Shown here: piece after piece, positions 10,934-18,845 of the stretch
Numbering within the stretch: the stretch's first letter is position 1
Layout of the letters: each line of letters opens with the position of its first letter
NCBI GenBank assembly: GCA_016794485.1
Contig: JAEUHV010000284.1
Coordinates: forward strand, 1 to 32,331
Length of the DNA: 32,331 bases
Source of the DNA: Planctomycetota bacterium
GTDB lineage: Bacteria > Planctomycetota > UBA1135 > UBA2386
Direction of reading: 5' to 3'
Translations under genes and position numbers: made by a program
The notes under the pieces: model-generated
The model's input: the letters and a program-made list of their open reading frames with translations, nothing else
What the model was told of the DNA's origin: nothing
The model's database searches: none

Positions 10934-10951
10934 GACGAACCGACGCCTTCG

Positions 10952-12331
10952 TCAAGGCAACGGCACTCGTCGGCGCTGCGGCCTTTCCGTCCGCCGGCGA
11001 GCCCCCCCGACCGCCGCACGTCGCCAGGCGGCCGACCACGCAGCCGCCTCGCGCGCCACACTCGCCCCCCCACGGCCGCGTTGTTGTCGCCACAACAGTG
11101 ACAACGGCACGGCGAACATGCGGTCGCCGAACGACAGGCAACGTTCCCCGTCGTGCAACACGATGCCCGCGGCGAATGCGTCTTTGGTGGCAGTCTGTAG
11201 CTTGCGCAGGCCGTTGAAGTCGCTGCCGGAGACGGTCGCGCCCGCCTTGACCTCGACGCCGACGACCCGCCGGCCGCGCTCGAGCACGAAGTCCACTTCA
11301 CCGCCATCGCGGTCGCGGAAGTGAGAAATGCGGATGTCGTCGTCGCGCCAGCCGCACTGGCAACGCAGTTCGTGCAAAACGAACGACTCCAGCATCTGCC
11401 CCAGCAGCTGGCGCTCCGCCGCCAGGCCGTCGGCGCGAACCCCGAGCAGGGCACACGCGAGCCCCGTGTCGGTCATGTGTAGCTTGGGCGTCTTCACCAA
11501 CCGGCTCAGGCGGTTGTGGAACCAAGGCGGCAGTTCCTCGATCAGGAACACCCGCGCGAGAAGTGTCGTGTAGTCGCGGATCGTCGGCCGGGAAACGTGG
11601 AACGGCGCCGCGAGTTCGTTGACGTTGAGCAAGCGCGCCGTTTGTCCGGCGGCGAGTTCCAGGAGTCGCGGCAAAGCAGCCGCCTCGGCGATCCGGCTGA
11701 TCTGCCGGATGTCCCGCTGGACAATGGTCTCCACGTAGTCCAAGTACCAGGCCACGCGCCGCGACTCGGACTTCCGCTGCAGGGCCGCCGGAAACCCGCC
11801 TCCAGCGAGCATGGCCGCCATCCGTCCGCCAAGCCGTTCGACCCGTTCGCCGGGAAACTCACCGGCGAACGCGCAGTCGAGGAACTCCGGCCGCACGCCC
11901 TCGATCTCGGCACGCGACAGCGGACGCAGCCGCTGGATCGCCATCCGCCCAGCCAGAGAGTCGGAAAGCCGGGGCAGCAGCAGGACGTTCGTCGACCCGG
12001 TCAGCAGGAAGCGACCGGGTTGGCGGTCGCGATCGACCGACGCTTTGATCGCCGAGAACAGCTGCGGCACGAGTTGAATCTCGTCGAGCGCGACCCGCGT
12101 CGGCAGGCGAGCGACGAAGCCGGTCGGATCCTCCGTTGCTGCTGCGCGAAGACCGGCGTCGTCGAAGGTGAAGTACTCGCGGCCGTCGCGGCCGCCGAAG
12201 ACCTGAACCAGGGTCGTCTTGCCGCACTGCCGCGGGCCATGCACCAGCACCACAGGGCTGTCGGCGATCGCCGCCTGCAGTGGCTCGATCGCATGGCGCG
12301 GCACCACGGTCGAAGAGCTCGGCTCGAACAT
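10952..12331 (-). CDS. AAA-family ATPase with DUF4143 and PD-(D/E)XK-like C-terminus
   Basis: 459 aa. Walker A is HGPRQCGKTT (about residues 31-40), followed by the Walker B-like sequence RVALDEIQLVPQLF and LLTGSTN, the standard features of these ATPases. The DUF4143 part follows (RDIRQISRIAEAAALPRLLE, RPTIRDYTTLLARVFLIEEL, PKLHMTDTGLACALLG). Near the end, GGEVDFVLE and GVEVKAG match the D-x-E-x-K pattern of the PD-(D/E)XK nuclease fold. The family is common in accessory regions and its function is not settled; DNA binding or defence roles have been suggested. ATG 12331 has GGAGG just upstream on its strand; an ATG at 12391 is less likely. After the usual family end near PLSLLW there are about 40 extra Arg/Ala-rich residues. 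Probably acquired horizontally. Confidence 0.9.
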   Translation of the reverse strand: MFEPSSSTVVPRHAIEPLQAAIADSPVVLVHGPRQCGKTTLVQVFGGRDGREYFTFDDAGLRAAATEDPTGFVARLPTRVALDEIQLVPQLFSAIKASVDRDRQPGRFLLTGSTNVLLLPRLSDSLAGRMAIQRLRPLSRAEIEGVRPEFLDCAFAGEFPGERVERLGGRMAAMLAGGGFPAALQRKSESRRVAWYLDYVETIVQRDIRQISRIAEAAALPRLLELAAGQTARLLNVNELAAPFHVSRPTIRDYTTLLARVFLIEELPPWFHNRLSRLVKTPKLHMTDTGLACALLGVRADGLAAERQLLGQMLESFVLHELRCQCGWRDDDIRISHFRDRDGGEVDFVLERGRRVVGVEVKAGATVSGSDFNGLRKLQTATKDAFAAGIVLHDGERCLSFGDRMFAVPLSLLWRQQRGRGGASVAREAAAWSAAWRRAAVGGARRRTERPQRRRVPLP

Positions 12332-12411
12332 GTTCCTCCGTGCTGGTCGCAGTGAGGCGCCGCTCCCACCGCCCGCGTCGTGTCGGGCCATTGCGCAGCG
12401 GAGCCACCCAC

Positions 12412-12480
12412 CTCGGCTGGATGAAAGAAACCACCTCGGCTATTTGCAACCTTTGGGCTCGGCTAGATGAAAGGTTTGCC
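12412..12480. repeat. Three imperfect 23-bp tandem repeats upstream of the DUF4143 ATPase
   Basis: CTCGGCT occurs at 12412, 12435 and 12458, exactly 23 bp apart. Units 1 and 3 continue with GGATGAAAG and AGATGAAAG; unit 2 diverges after CTCGGCT. The block is noticeably less GC-rich than its surroundings and lies 81-149 bases upstream of the ATPase start (minus strand), in the gap shared with the divergent gene at 12593. It could be a repressor or iteron-like binding array. Confidence 0.65.
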
Positions 12481-12592
12481 GATCCATCCCCCTGTCTAGG
12501 GCTGGGGCGACCGTCACCGGACGCTTGGAGGCACCCCGTCCTTGCTGGGACCGTTACCCGGGCGCACCCTGGTGGTATCCCGCGCCGAGCCC

Positions 12593-13999
12593 ATGCTTCC
12601 TCGCACCCCATCGCTCCTGTCGATCGCATTCGCGGTCGGCGCGACGTTCGCGACGTCCACCGGAGCCAGCGCCCAAGACCTCGGCAACCTGCGCGAACGC
12701 TGCTTGCTCGCACTGCACGGCGAGAACGCACCACCTTCCCGCCAGCACGCGCTGCAGCCGCGCGAGGCACCCAAGGCCGGCATCGCCCGGTTCGGCCCAC
12801 GCGGCGCCGACCCGGTCCCGCAGCACGCCTGTCCGCTGTGCAAGCAGAACCTCGTGCAGGTCCCGCTGTGGAAGGGCAAGCCGGGCATCGACAGCCGCGA
12901 CGACTACACCGCGCACGTCTGCGAGCAGCACGCCCTGTTCTTCGTCACCAACGACGGCTCGATGCACAGCAGCCAGGCGGGGCCGTTCGCGCTGCCGGCG
13001 GACGCGAAGGCCAAACCGGCGCGGCCGTTCCTGCCGTACGGCGCCACGCTCGCCGACGACAAGGAACCATGGCCGGGATCGAAGTGGGCCAGCGCCGACG
13101 GCGCGCTGTTCGAGGCCAGCGGCGACGAGGGTGCATGCTTCGAGGTGAAGAACAGCGATCGCTCGCTCTACCGCGAACCGAAGGCGGTCAACAACGGCAT
13201 GGGCCTCGTCGCCTGGGACATCAGCGGCGACGCCGGCCTGTGCGCCTACGCGCGGTCGTGCGGACCGCTGGTCGTCGGCGAACTCGGCACCCAGAAGCAG
13301 CGGGCCCGCGTCGCGATGCACGCCGACAACATCGCGGCGATCGCGATCCACCCGGCCGGCACGCATGTCGCCTTCACCGTCGTCGAAGGCGGCAAGCAGG
13401 AACCTTCGTTCCGCATGCTCGACGTCGGCACTGGCAACGTTCGCGAGTTCGCGCGCGCGCCGGCCGCGGTGCCGACCCTGTTCGCGTTCGTGCCGAACGG
13501 CAACCGCGTGATCACGGCGACGCACGACGGCATCGTCTGCGGATGGTCGCTGGCGACGTCGCGCGTCGAGTGGACGACCAACGTCGACCACGGCAGCTAC
13601 AGCTTCCGCGCGCTCGCGGTGTCGCCCGATGGCAAGCGGGTGCTGGTGGTGTCGCGCGGCGGCCTCGTCGCCAACGTGCTCGACGTGCGCAGCGGTGCGA
13701 TCGACAGCGCGATCACGGTGCGCGAGCCGTTCCAGGACGAACGTGCCGGCGGCGGAACGGCCATCGCGTGGAGCGCGGACAGCACCAAGTTCGCATGGAT
13801 GTTCGGCCAGGGCCGGCTGGCGCGCGGCGACCTCGCGGCGCCCGGCGAAGTGAAGCTGCACTTCGGTGCCGCAGAACTCGCCTCGGAGCACAGCTGGGCG
13901 CGTTTGCGGTTCGTCGCCGACGGCAAGGCCGTGCAGACGCGCGACGGTGCCGGCCACCAGCTGCGCTGGCCGCTGGGCACGTTCGACGCGCCCTGGTGA
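12593..13999 (+). CDS. Secreted WD40-like beta-propeller protein with CxxC/HxCxxH motif
   Basis: 468 aa. The start MLPRTPSLLSIAFAVGATFA gives a signal peptide, cut probably after ASAQ; the longer in-frame start at 12542 would spoil it. Residues 80-83 (CPLC) and 108-113 (HVCEQH) could bind a metal. From about residue 190 there are WD40/YVTN-like blades: IAAIAIHPAGTHVAFTVVEG, LFAFVPNGNRVITATHDGIV, RALAVSPDGKRVLVVSRGGL and AIAWSADSTKFAWMFGQG. Likely a periplasmic or surface propeller acting in binding; no enzyme motif is visible. It is transcribed divergently from the DUF4143 ATPase with 261 bases between them, and converges on the minus-strand gene ending at 14169. Confidence 0.8.
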   Translation: MLPRTPSLLSIAFAVGATFATSTGASAQDLGNLRERCLLALHGENAPPSRQHALQPREAPKAGIARFGPRGADPVPQHACPLCKQNLVQVPLWKGKPGIDSRDDYTAHVCEQHALFFVTNDGSMHSSQAGPFALPADAKAKPARPFLPYGATLADDKEPWPGSKWASADGALFEASGDEGACFEVKNSDRSLYREPKAVNNGMGLVAWDISGDAGLCAYARSCGPLVVGELGTQKQRARVAMHADNIAAIAIHPAGTHVAFTVVEGGKQEPSFRMLDVGTGNVREFARAPAAVPTLFAFVPNGNRVITATHDGIVCGWSLATSRVEWTTNVDHGSYSFRALAVSPDGKRVLVVSRGGLVANVLDVRSGAIDSAITVREPFQDERAGGGTAIAWSADSTKFAWMFGQGRLARGDLAAPGEVKLHFGAAELASEHSWARLRFVADGKAVQTRDGAGHQLRWPLGTFDAPW

Positions 14000-14012
14000 C
14001 CGCGACTTTGCC

Positions 14013-14036
14013 AGCCGCGAAGCGAGCTTCGCGGCT
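14013..14036. terminator. Perfect palindromic hairpin (copy 1)
   Basis: AGCCGCGAAG-CGAG-CTTCGCGGCT, a 10-bp stem with a 4-base loop, 14 bases after the propeller gene's stop. The core recurs at 14133-14154, both times preceded by CGCGACTTYGCCA. It is probably a terminator or a REP-like element. Confidence 0.6.
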
Positions 14037-14064
14037 CTCACACACTCTCCTCCGTTGCCTCGTC

Positions 14065-14105
14065 GACTCGGCAGCTCGCGGCTACCGCCGCTTCGCTGCC
14101 GACTC
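14065..14105. repeat. Imperfect hairpin between the two palindromes
   Basis: GACTCGGCAGC (14065-14075) pairs with GCTGCCGACTC (14095-14105) at 10 of 11 positions, with an inner GCGG/CCGC stem. It is the middle member of a three-hairpin cluster. Confidence 0.5.
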
Positions 14106-14119
14106 GCAACGCGACTTCG

Positions 14120-14166
14120 CCAACCTGCCCGCGCCGCGAAGCGAGCTTCGCGGCTTGGCAGGTTGG
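14120..14166. terminator. Compound two-tier hairpin (copy 2)
   Basis: An outer 10-bp stem, CCAACCTGCC (14120-14129) with GGCAGGTTGG (14157-14166), encloses a second copy of the GCCGCGAAG-CGAG-CTTCGCGGC palindrome. It ends three bases from the stop codon of the minus-strand gene, so it probably acts as the terminator for that gene. Confidence 0.6.
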
Positions 14167-14168
14167 TC

Positions 14169-16211
14169 TCAGTTGTTGCCGATCGTGCCGCGCACACCGT
14201 TGCTGAGGTAGGCGCCGAACGGGTTGTTCGGCTGCGTCGTGAACGTCGCCGAGGTCGCGTAGACGTCGATCCCGAGCAGCGCCAGCGGCGGCACGCCGAG
14301 CGACCACGTGTGCGTGCTGCCGCTGCTCGGCCCGTGCAGCCACGGGTTGAGCGAGTCGAGCGACGCGCGCAGCTGGCAACCGGGCAGGCCGAGGAACGCG
14401 AGGTCCAGGATGCCTGGATCGGACAAGCCGACGATGTCGACGCCGAGCACCGTGGCCGCCGGCACGTTGTCGAGCTGCAGGTTCCACGGCGACCCGACGA
14501 CCGGCGACGACGTCGGGGTCAGCTGCAGCGCCGGGGCTTCGGGCACCTGCGTGTAGGTGACGCCGTTCGCGCCCAGGGCCGAGAAGTCGAACGCGCCCGG
14601 ATCGGCGCTGGCGCCGCCCGGCGAGTAGCCGACGAGGTGGACCCGCGTGCCGACCGACGACACGCTGCCGAAGGCGATGACGACCTGGCCCGTGGCGTAG
14701 AACTGGAACTGCACCGTGCTCGGCGTCGGATCCAGGTAGGTGTGCACACCGTCCCAGGTGACCACGGTGACGGCCGGCGACTCCTCCAGCTTGATCTGGC
14801 CGCTACCGCCCGAAGTCGTGTCGAAGTCGTGCCAGGAACGGAACGCCGCCTGCGGCGCCGCCAGGAACTCCGCAACCGTAGGCGTCCAGTCGTTGGTGTT
14901 GCCCACGGCCTTCGAGATGAAGCCGTTCGAGCAGATGGTCAGGCCCGACCAGCCCGGGAACGAACCCGTCGAGAACGCGATGGTCTGTTCGGCGTCGTCG
15001 CCGAGCGACAACACCACGGGCGTCGCGACCGAACCGACCGGCAGCAGGCCACCGGCGCGCGTGATCGCGTAGCTGCCGGTGTTGGTCGGAGTGAACGTGA
15101 TCGCCGAGTTGGCGAGGTCGAACGCGCCCGGCGTCATGGATTCGTAGATCGACGAGAACTGCGCGCCGCAGCCCTGGCCCAGCACGGTGTTGCCACCACC
15201 GACCGGCGGCTCGACGGTCATCCGCACGCGGCCCATCGCACCGCCAGTCGGCGACAAGTAGGCACCGGTGGTGCCGTTCGTCGACCAGTTGGCGGCGCCG
15301 ATGTCCCACTGCCAACCACAGCGTTGCAGCGTGTGCGGCACGCCGAGGATCGTCGTCGCGTAGGGTGCCACGCTCGCGGTGTAGGAGTTGTGCGCGCTGG
15401 CGGAGGTTGCCGGCACCGCCGACCAGTTGCCGATCACGTCGACGACGTCGCCGACGTGCACGGCGACGCCCAGGCCAACCGGCCCGGCATTGCCGACGCT
15501 GTGGAACGCGACGCTGCCGTTCACGCGCACCAGGTAACTCGCGGTGTCGCCGGGCAGCTTCGCGTCGAGCGGCAGGTCGAGCTGCCGGATCACGAAGTCG
15601 GTCGCGGCGGTGAAGTTGAAGCCGCGGCTGAGCCCGTTGTAGACGCTCGCGTGCGGCGGCGGTTCGATCAGGCCACCCACCAGGTAGTCGATGTCGATGC
15701 CGATCACCCACGGCGAGAGCACGCTGCCGCTGAACGGACCCGTGGTCAGTTCCCCGGCACGCAGGGTCACTTCGGGCCGCGCGATCGTCGTGCTGGTGAG
15801 CGTGCCGCTGGTCACGTAGTGCGACAGCCCGCCGGAAGTCTGGACCGCAATGCCGTGCACGCCGGCTTGGAGCACGAACGGCGGCAAGGCGATCGGGGTG
15901 GGATGCCCGGCAGTGGCATTGGTGACCGGACTGATGCCGACCAGGGTCCAACCGGCGGGACTCGTCTGCGCGCCGAGCCGCGTTCCCGTGCGCGTGTAGA
16001 AACTGACCGAGCCCGTCCCGACCAGGTTCAGGCCGACGGACGTCACGCTGATGGCGGGTGTGGTCACGTCCAGGTCGAAGTAGAGGTCGTCCGTCCACGC
16101 CCCGTAGGGCTGGGCCGGAAACACGGTCGACAAGCTGCCCTGGGCCGTGGCAGTTGCGGTGAGGAACGGCAACGCCGCGAGCGTTGCCACGAAGAGGGAC
16201 TGGAGTCGCAT
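14169..16211 (-). CDS. Large secreted multi-domain surface protein, paralogue of the 22029 gene
   Basis: 680 aa. The start MRLQSLFVATLAALPFL gives a signal peptide ending near TATATAQ. The first part (about residues 25-190) is a beta-rich domain (SVTSVGLNLVGTGSVSFYTR, PFVLQAGVHGIAVQTSGGLS). The centre, from about residue 340, begins VLGQGCGAQFSSIYESMTPG and includes LTICSNGFISKAV, a DFDTT acidic site and VTVVTWDGVHTY, resembling nidogen-like (NIDO) beta domains. The last 110 residues hold the C-terminal module (LDLAFLGLPGCQLRASLD, then NPFGAYLSNGVRGTIG). Domain order and several motifs match the protein at 22029-23741. No enzyme motif seen; probably a surface or matrix protein. It shares 99 bases of upstream DNA with the crotonase gene. 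No clear ribosome binding site precedes the ATG. Confidence 0.82.
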   Translation of the reverse strand: MRLQSLFVATLAALPFLTATATAQGSLSTVFPAQPYGAWTDDLYFDLDVTTPAISVTSVGLNLVGTGSVSFYTRTGTRLGAQTSPAGWTLVGISPVTNATAGHPTPIALPPFVLQAGVHGIAVQTSGGLSHYVTSGTLTSTTIARPEVTLRAGELTTGPFSGSVLSPWVIGIDIDYLVGGLIEPPPHASVYNGLSRGFNFTAATDFVIRQLDLPLDAKLPGDTASYLVRVNGSVAFHSVGNAGPVGLGVAVHVGDVVDVIGNWSAVPATSASAHNSYTASVAPYATTILGVPHTLQRCGWQWDIGAANWSTNGTTGAYLSPTGGAMGRVRMTVEPPVGGGNTVLGQGCGAQFSSIYESMTPGAFDLANSAITFTPTNTGSYAITRAGGLLPVGSVATPVVLSLGDDAEQTIAFSTGSFPGWSGLTICSNGFISKAVGNTNDWTPTVAEFLAAPQAAFRSWHDFDTTSGGSGQIKLEESPAVTVVTWDGVHTYLDPTPSTVQFQFYATGQVVIAFGSVSSVGTRVHLVGYSPGGASADPGAFDFSALGANGVTYTQVPEAPALQLTPTSSPVVGSPWNLQLDNVPAATVLGVDIVGLSDPGILDLAFLGLPGCQLRASLDSLNPWLHGPSSGSTHTWSLGVPPLALLGIDVYATSATFTTQPNNPFGAYLSNGVRGTIGNN

Positions 16212-16310
16212 GGGACGGGCTCTGGTTCTGGGTTCGCCCTCCATCCGCCGTCTGCCGGCCTCGACGGCCACGGATTTTCTGATCGACGGTCCCAGCGCTA
16301 CAACCCGGCC

Positions 16311-17081
16311 ATGGCCGACGCCCCACCGCACGTTCGCTACGCCGCCGACGGCCCGATCGCAACGCTCACCTTCGACCGGCCCGAGGCCCGCAATGCGTGG
16401 AGCGAAGCGATGCTGGCGCAGACGATCGCGGCCCTCGACCGCGCCGCCGACGACCCGGCGATCCGCGTCGTCGTCGTGACCGGTGCTGGCCCCGCGTTCC
16501 ATGCCGGTGGCGACAAGAAGGCGATGCAGGAACGTTCCGGCATGTTCGCCGGCGACGCCGCCGAACTGCGCGACCGCTACCGCAAGGGCATCCAGTCGGT
16601 GCCGCGCCGCATCGCCGAGTTCGACAAGCCCCTGATCGCCGCGATCAACGGGCCGGCGATCGGGGCGGGCCTCGACCTCGCGTGCATGTGCGACCTGCGC
16701 GTCGCCGCGCGCGGCGCGACGATGGGCTCGACCTTCGTGACGCTCGGCCTCGTGCCCGGCGACGGCGGCGCGTACTTCCTGGCGCGCGTGGTCGGGTTTC
16801 CGCGCGCGCTCGAACTGATGCTCACCGGACGCGTGGTCGACGCCGACGAAGCGCTGCGCCTCGGCCTCGTGCACGAAGTGGTCGCCCCGGACGAACTGCT
16901 GCCGGCCGCACACCGGCTGGCGCAGCGGATCGCCGCACACCCCCCGCTCGCCGTGCAATTGACCAAGCGCGCCGCCTACCGCGCATGGCCCGGCGACCAG
17001 GCGGCGGCGCTCGAACTCGCCGCGACGTTCCAGGGCATCGCCCAGAACTCGCCCGACCACCGGCGAGCCCTCGGCTCGTGA
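16311..17081 (+). CDS. Enoyl-CoA hydratase/isomerase family (crotonase) protein
   Basis: 256 aa, the usual length for the family. The oxyanion-hole regions are present: AFHAGGDKKAM (about residues 63-73) and INGPAIGAGLDLACMCDLRV. In LGLVPGDGGAYFLARVVGF, the position matching Glu144 of rat mitochondrial hydratase appears to be Phe, while the Glu164 position is kept in FPRALELMLTG. An Asp lies in PGDGG, a feature of some isomerase or hydratase subgroups. It therefore acts on an acyl-CoA in the cytoplasm, but hydration, isomerisation or another crotonase reaction cannot be decided. ATG 16311 is the natural start. Its stop overlaps the GTG of the methyltransferase gene, indicating co-translation. 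Confidence 0.92.
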   Translation: MADAPPHVRYAADGPIATLTFDRPEARNAWSEAMLAQTIAALDRAADDPAIRVVVVTGAGPAFHAGGDKKAMQERSGMFAGDAAELRDRYRKGIQSVPRRIAEFDKPLIAAINGPAIGAGLDLACMCDLRVAARGATMGSTFVTLGLVPGDGGAYFLARVVGFPRALELMLTGRVVDADEALRLGLVHEVVAPDELLPAAHRLAQRIAAHPPLAVQLTKRAAYRAWPGDQAAALELAATFQGIAQNSPDHRRALGS

Positions 17082-17731
17082 ACGGCGGCATCGCACCGGC
17101 GCGCGTCGTGCACGATGGCGACGCTTTGGCGTGGCTGGCCGGGAATCCGCTGCCGGCCGACTGCGGCGTGCTGACGTCGTTGCCCGACGTCGCCGAGTTC
17201 CGGCATCGCGACGTCGACCGCTGGCGCGCCTGGTTCGTGCACGCCGCCGAACAGGTGCTGCGCGCCACGCCGCGCGAGCGCGCGACGGTCTTCTACCAGA
17301 CCGACGTGAAGCGCGACGGCCGCTGGATCGACAAGGCGTTCCTCGTGCAGACGGCGGCGGCGGCGGTCGGCGTGCCGCTGGTCTGGCACAAGGTCGTGTG
17401 CCGGGCGCCGGCCGGCCAGGCGACGTTCGCGCGGCCCGGGTACGCGCACCTGCTGGCGTTCGCGGCCGAACTCCGCGACCCGATCGAACGCGCGACCGCG
17501 GACGTGCTGCCCGAACTCGGTGCTATGACGTGGCCGCGCGCGATGGGCCTCGCCGCGACCGAGGCCGCGGTGCGGTGGCTGCGCGACGTCGCCGGCGCGC
17601 GCACGATCGTCGATCCGTTCTGCGGCCAAGGCACCGCGTTGGCGATCGCCAACCGGCTCGGGCTGGCTGCGGTCGGCGTCGAGCTCAATCCAGGGCGCGC
17701 GCAGAAGGCGCGCGAACTCGACCTCAGTTGA
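17078..17731 (+). CDS. Compact SAM-dependent methyltransferase with beta-class motif order
   Basis: 217 aa. A TSLPDV motif near the N-terminus (residues 33-38) sits where DNA amino-methyltransferases have motif IV (TSPPY/DPPY), and motif I, DPFCGQGT (179-186), followed by GVELNP, lies near the C-terminus. This order, IV before I, is that of beta-class N4-cytosine/N6-adenine methyltransferases. Between them are conserved-looking blocks ATVFYQTDVKRDGRWIDKAF and VPLVWHKVVC. No target-recognition domain or restriction partner is present, so it may modify RNA or another substrate. GTG 17078 overlaps the crotonase stop (GTGA). Its 3' end overlaps the convergent gene by 8 bases. The methyltransferase fold is well supported; the substrate is not. 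Confidence 0.75.
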   Translation: MNGGIAPARVVHDGDALAWLAGNPLPADCGVLTSLPDVAEFRHRDVDRWRAWFVHAAEQVLRATPRERATVFYQTDVKRDGRWIDKAFLVQTAAAAVGVPLVWHKVVCRAPAGQATFARPGYAHLLAFAAELRDPIERATADVLPELGAMTWPRAMGLAATEAAVRWLRDVAGARTIVDPFCGQGTALAIANRLGLAAVGVELNPGRAQKARELDLS

Positions 17732-18845
17732 GCGTCACCGTGAGCCGCACGGGTTCCGAGACCTCGTCGATCGGGTTCATCGTCAGGTAGGCGAAGTCGA
17801 GGTGGAAGCCGAGCAGCTGCGGCGGCACCAACACCGTCGTGTCGAACACCGCCTCGGCGTTGCCGTCCGGATTGCAGGTGCCGAGGAACCCGGGCAGCGA
17901 CGGCGTGCCCAGCGCCCCGACGACGAGCCAGAAGAAGCCGTCGACGACCAGCGGCAGCGTGACGTTGCCGATCGGCGTGCCCGGCTGCGTGCCCGCCATC
18001 GAACCACACAGCGCGTAGGTGCGGTTGGCGAGCGAAGCGCCGCCGGCGAGGCGGAACGTCGCCACGGTGCGGCGGTTGACCGGCAGGCGATCGGGCGCCA
18101 CCGACAGGCCGTGTTCGGCCGTGCGTTCGCGCACCTGGAAGTTGTCGACGTGCATGCGGTCGTTGCCGGCGTTCCAGCAGTTGAACTGGGAGAAGCCGTG
18201 GTCGGGCAGGTTGGCGAACACGCCGATCGGCGTGCCGACCGCGACGAGTACGCCATCGACGTGCACTTCGGTGCGATTGCCGAAGATGTCGACCACCGAG
18301 CGCGCGTGATGCCACGCGTCCTTGCTCACGTAGTGGCTCGTCTGCACCAGGACGCGCGCCGGGGTGTCGTAGAACTCGACGCGCCCGTTCGCGGCGATCC
18401 ACCACCGCATCTGGCAGCTCTGCGGGTGTGGTGCCGGTTGCGTGTAGAACTCCCACGCCCCGGACGGGTTCGTGGCACTGGTGATCAGGAAGTCCCACTC
18501 GGCCTCGATCACGCCGGTGGTGAGGCTGAACAGCGCGTTGCGGCGCAGCTCGCCGAAGGCACCTGGCGACAGCAGTGCTGCGTCGAACGTGACGGCCTGC
18601 AGGCCGCTGCGCACGTTCTGCGTCTGCACACGCGCCGCCGCCAGGTTGCCGGGGTAGGCGAGGCTGTCGAACAGGATCCAGCCGTCCTGGCCGTTCCACA
18701 GGTCGGTTCCGGCGAGGTTGCCGACGCTGTAGCGATGGCCTTCGAACGACTCGCTGGTGTAGGGGCCGTATTGGGCCGGGAGGAACGAGGCGGCCGCGGC
18801 GACGGCCACCACGAGCGACGAGAGCGGGAGAGGCAAGAGGTTCAT
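17724..18845 (-). CDS. Secreted LamG/concanavalin-like protein
   Basis: 373 aa. ATG 18845 starts MNLLPLPLSSLVVAVAAAAS, a signal peptide with a probable cut after LPAQ; the longer frame from 18932 would put a charged leader in front. Residues about 25-240 look like a concanavalin A-like jelly-roll (LFSLTTGVIEAEWDFLIT, WHHARSVVDIFGNRTEVHVD, then RMHVDNFQVRERT), as in LamG or family 16 laminarinase-like binding domains. No glycosidase catalytic motif is visible. The last 110 residues (from LSVAPDRLPVNRRTVATFRL) form a variant of the C-terminal module seen in other secreted proteins here. It is transcribed divergently from the sigma factor fusion gene with 136 bases between the starts. Confidence 0.82.
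   Translation of the reverse strand: MNLLPLPLSSLVVAVAAAASFLPAQYGPYTSESFEGHRYSVGNLAGTDLWNGQDGWILFDSLAYPGNLAAARVQTQNVRSGLQAVTFDAALLSPGAFGELRRNALFSLTTGVIEAEWDFLITSATNPSGAWEFYTQPAPHPQSCQMRWWIAANGRVEFYDTPARVLVQTSHYVSKDAWHHARSVVDIFGNRTEVHVDGVLVAVGTPIGVFANLPDHGFSQFNCWNAGNDRMHVDNFQVRERTAEHGLSVAPDRLPVNRRTVATFRLAGGASLANRTYALCGSMAGTQPGTPIGNVTLPLVVDGFFWLVVGALGTPSLPGFLGTCNPDGNAEAVFDTTVLVPPQLLGFHLDFAYLTMNPIDEVSEPVRLTVTLN

Noticed and set aside
10952..12331. DUF4143 ATPase as a transposase or part of an insertion sequence
   Set aside because: The motifs are those of the AAA/DUF4143 family; no terminal inverted repeats or target duplications were found around it.
12412..12480. Three-unit repeat as a CRISPR remnant
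   Set aside because: Only a 7-base core is constant, with 16-base gaps that partly match each other; there are no cas genes.
13866..16310. Long plus-strand extension upstream of the crotonase
   Set aside because: It is antisense to the secreted protein at 14169-16211; the crotonase fold starts at 16311 with the normal family length.
17078..17731. Methyltransferase as part of a restriction-modification system
   Set aside because: No endonuclease or specificity gene is adjacent; the neighbours are a crotonase and a secreted protein.
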